From contig CAYSLC010000292.1 of assembly GCA_964431545.1 (NCBI GenBank), positions 1-5,887 on the forward strand: a stretch of DNA of 5,887 nucleotides, read 5' to 3'. Positions 5,289 through 5,887 of the stretch are shown piece after piece. Position 1 is the stretch's first letter. Each line of letters starts with the position of its first letter. The notes below the pieces were generated by a model. It saw only the letters and a list, made by a program, of their open reading frames with translations. It was not told the origin of the DNA and did no database searches. Both the position numbers and the translations under genes were made by a program. The stretch comes from CAYSLC01 sp964431545 (lineage in GTDB: Bacteria; Desulfobacterota; Desulfobacteria; Desulfobacterales; JAABSP01).

Positions 5289-5887
5289 ATGGCGCGTCCG
5301 GCAAAGACGGCGGCCGATCGATTCGGGTTCAGGGGCGGAGGAGGCGCCACGCACCTGGCCCGCACCCTGATGTCGATGGAGCTGGAGTGCCTCCTTGCCT
5401 GTGTGGATGACCCGAAGGCGACCAGGGAGGACTACATCGAGGCCATCGACGCCCACAACTGCCTGGGGAAACGGTCCGGGGAGACCCGCCGGCTGACGGC
5501 CCGCCACTTGAAGGCGTTGTACGGACTGGATCCGTCCCTGGCGCTCTTCCGGAATCTTCTGTTCTTCTGGCAAAGAGATCCGGAAGGCAGGCCCCTCATC
5601 GCCCTGTGCTGCGCGTATGCCCGGGACGCCGTATTGCGCTCCAGCAGACCTTTTATCCAGTCTCACGAACAAGGGGACGTCGTTCTTCGCGAGGACATGG
5701 AAGCCTTTATCGAAGAACGGGCGCCGGGACGCTTCAGCAACGCCACGTTGAAATCTACGGCCCGGAACCTCAACGCCACCTGGACCCAATCCGGCCATCT
5801 GACCGGAAGGGTCAAGAAAATGCGGTCACAGGCCGTGGCCACCCCCGGTTCGGCGGCGTATGCCCTGTTGTTGGGGTATCTGTCGGG
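5289..5887 (+). CDS. BrxA-like (DUF1819-type) protein, 3' end cut by the window
   Basis: The reading is open from the ATG at 5289 to the right edge, giving 199 codons. In order: a basic N-terminus (MARPAKTAADRFGF), a helix at about 21-40 (THLARTLMSMELECLLACVD), NCLGKRSGETRRLTARHLKALYGLDP at 57-82, and GRPLIALCCAYARDAVLRSS at 100-119. These are followed by GRFSNATLKSTARNLNATWT at 147-166, QSGHLTGR at 167-174 and ATPGSAAYALLLGYL at 184-198. This order resembles the BrxA/DUF1819 family of small helical, NusB-like proteins from BREX phage-defence systems; recognition is from memory. An in-frame TAA at 5199-5201 limits upstream extension, and no ATG, GTG or TTG lies in frame between it and 5289. 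The ribosome binding site is weak: GGCGG abuts the start. Judged against the family, perhaps 60 or so residues are missing. Confidence 0.6.
   Translation, partial: MARPAKTAADRFGFRGGGGATHLARTLMSMELECLLACVDDPKATREDYIEAIDAHNCLGKRSGETRRLTARHLKALYGLDPSLALFRNLLFFWQRDPEGRPLIALCCAYARDAVLRSSRPFIQSHEQGDVVLREDMEAFIEERAPGRFSNATLKSTARNLNATWTQSGHLTGRVKKMRSQAVATPGSAAYALLLGYLS

Noticed and set aside
4011..5798. A 595-codon open frame on the minus strand
   Set aside because: It lies antisense to the PAS, lipase and BrxA-like genes, has a Gly-, Pro- and Arg-rich composition typical of a shadow in GC-rich DNA, and shows no recognisable domain.
1..5887. CRISPR array, tRNA, rRNA or insertion sequence
   Set aside because: No regularly spaced repeats, no cloverleaf with a T-loop motif, and no transposase-like protein were seen on either strand.

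Overview
The window comes from a GC-rich bacterial chromosome with canonical AGGAGG-type ribosome binding sites. The mix of inner-membrane and cytoplasmic enzymes fits a Gram-negative such as a Desulfobacterota member, but no rRNA, tRNA or marker gene is present, so that placement is only a guess. Codon usage and base composition look uniform across the main genes. The spacers at about 70-264, 3000-3240 and 5090-5230 are visibly richer in A and T.

Layout. Positions 1-69 hold the first 23 codons of an unrecognised gene leaving the window to the left on the minus strand. Next is a rightward group: a 66-residue single-span membrane protein (265-465), a DUF421/YetF-like membrane protein (500-1063) and, after a 148-base spacer full of complementary arms, a complete PAP2 lipid phosphatase (1212-1952). 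A convergent HAD-family phosphatase lies on the minus strand (2100-2960). The short convergent gap carries a possible two-way terminator and a puzzling short sequence that, read rightward, repeats a motif of the 66-residue protein. A spacer of about 510 bases (2961-3471) follows, with repeated AAAATAC words and dispersed inverted repeats.

A tight two-gene unit comes next: a long coiled coil ending in a PAS domain (3472-4188), then a class 3 lipase without a signal peptide (4191-5042). The two genes are 2 bases apart. After a 246-base spacer with a good sigma-70-like promoter, a rightward gene begins at 5289 and runs off the right edge. Its first 199 codons resemble, from memory, a BrxA-like (DUF1819-type, NusB-like fold) family found in BREX phage-defence islands. 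The right edge may therefore be the start of a defence island; this is the most interesting lead here, and the flanking sequence can settle it.

How the genes work together: the left part looks like envelope housekeeping (DUF421 protein, PAP2 phosphatase, small membrane protein). The PAS and lipase pair looks like a sensor or scaffold with a cytoplasmic esterase. The BrxA-like gene has its own promoter and probably belongs to the next module.
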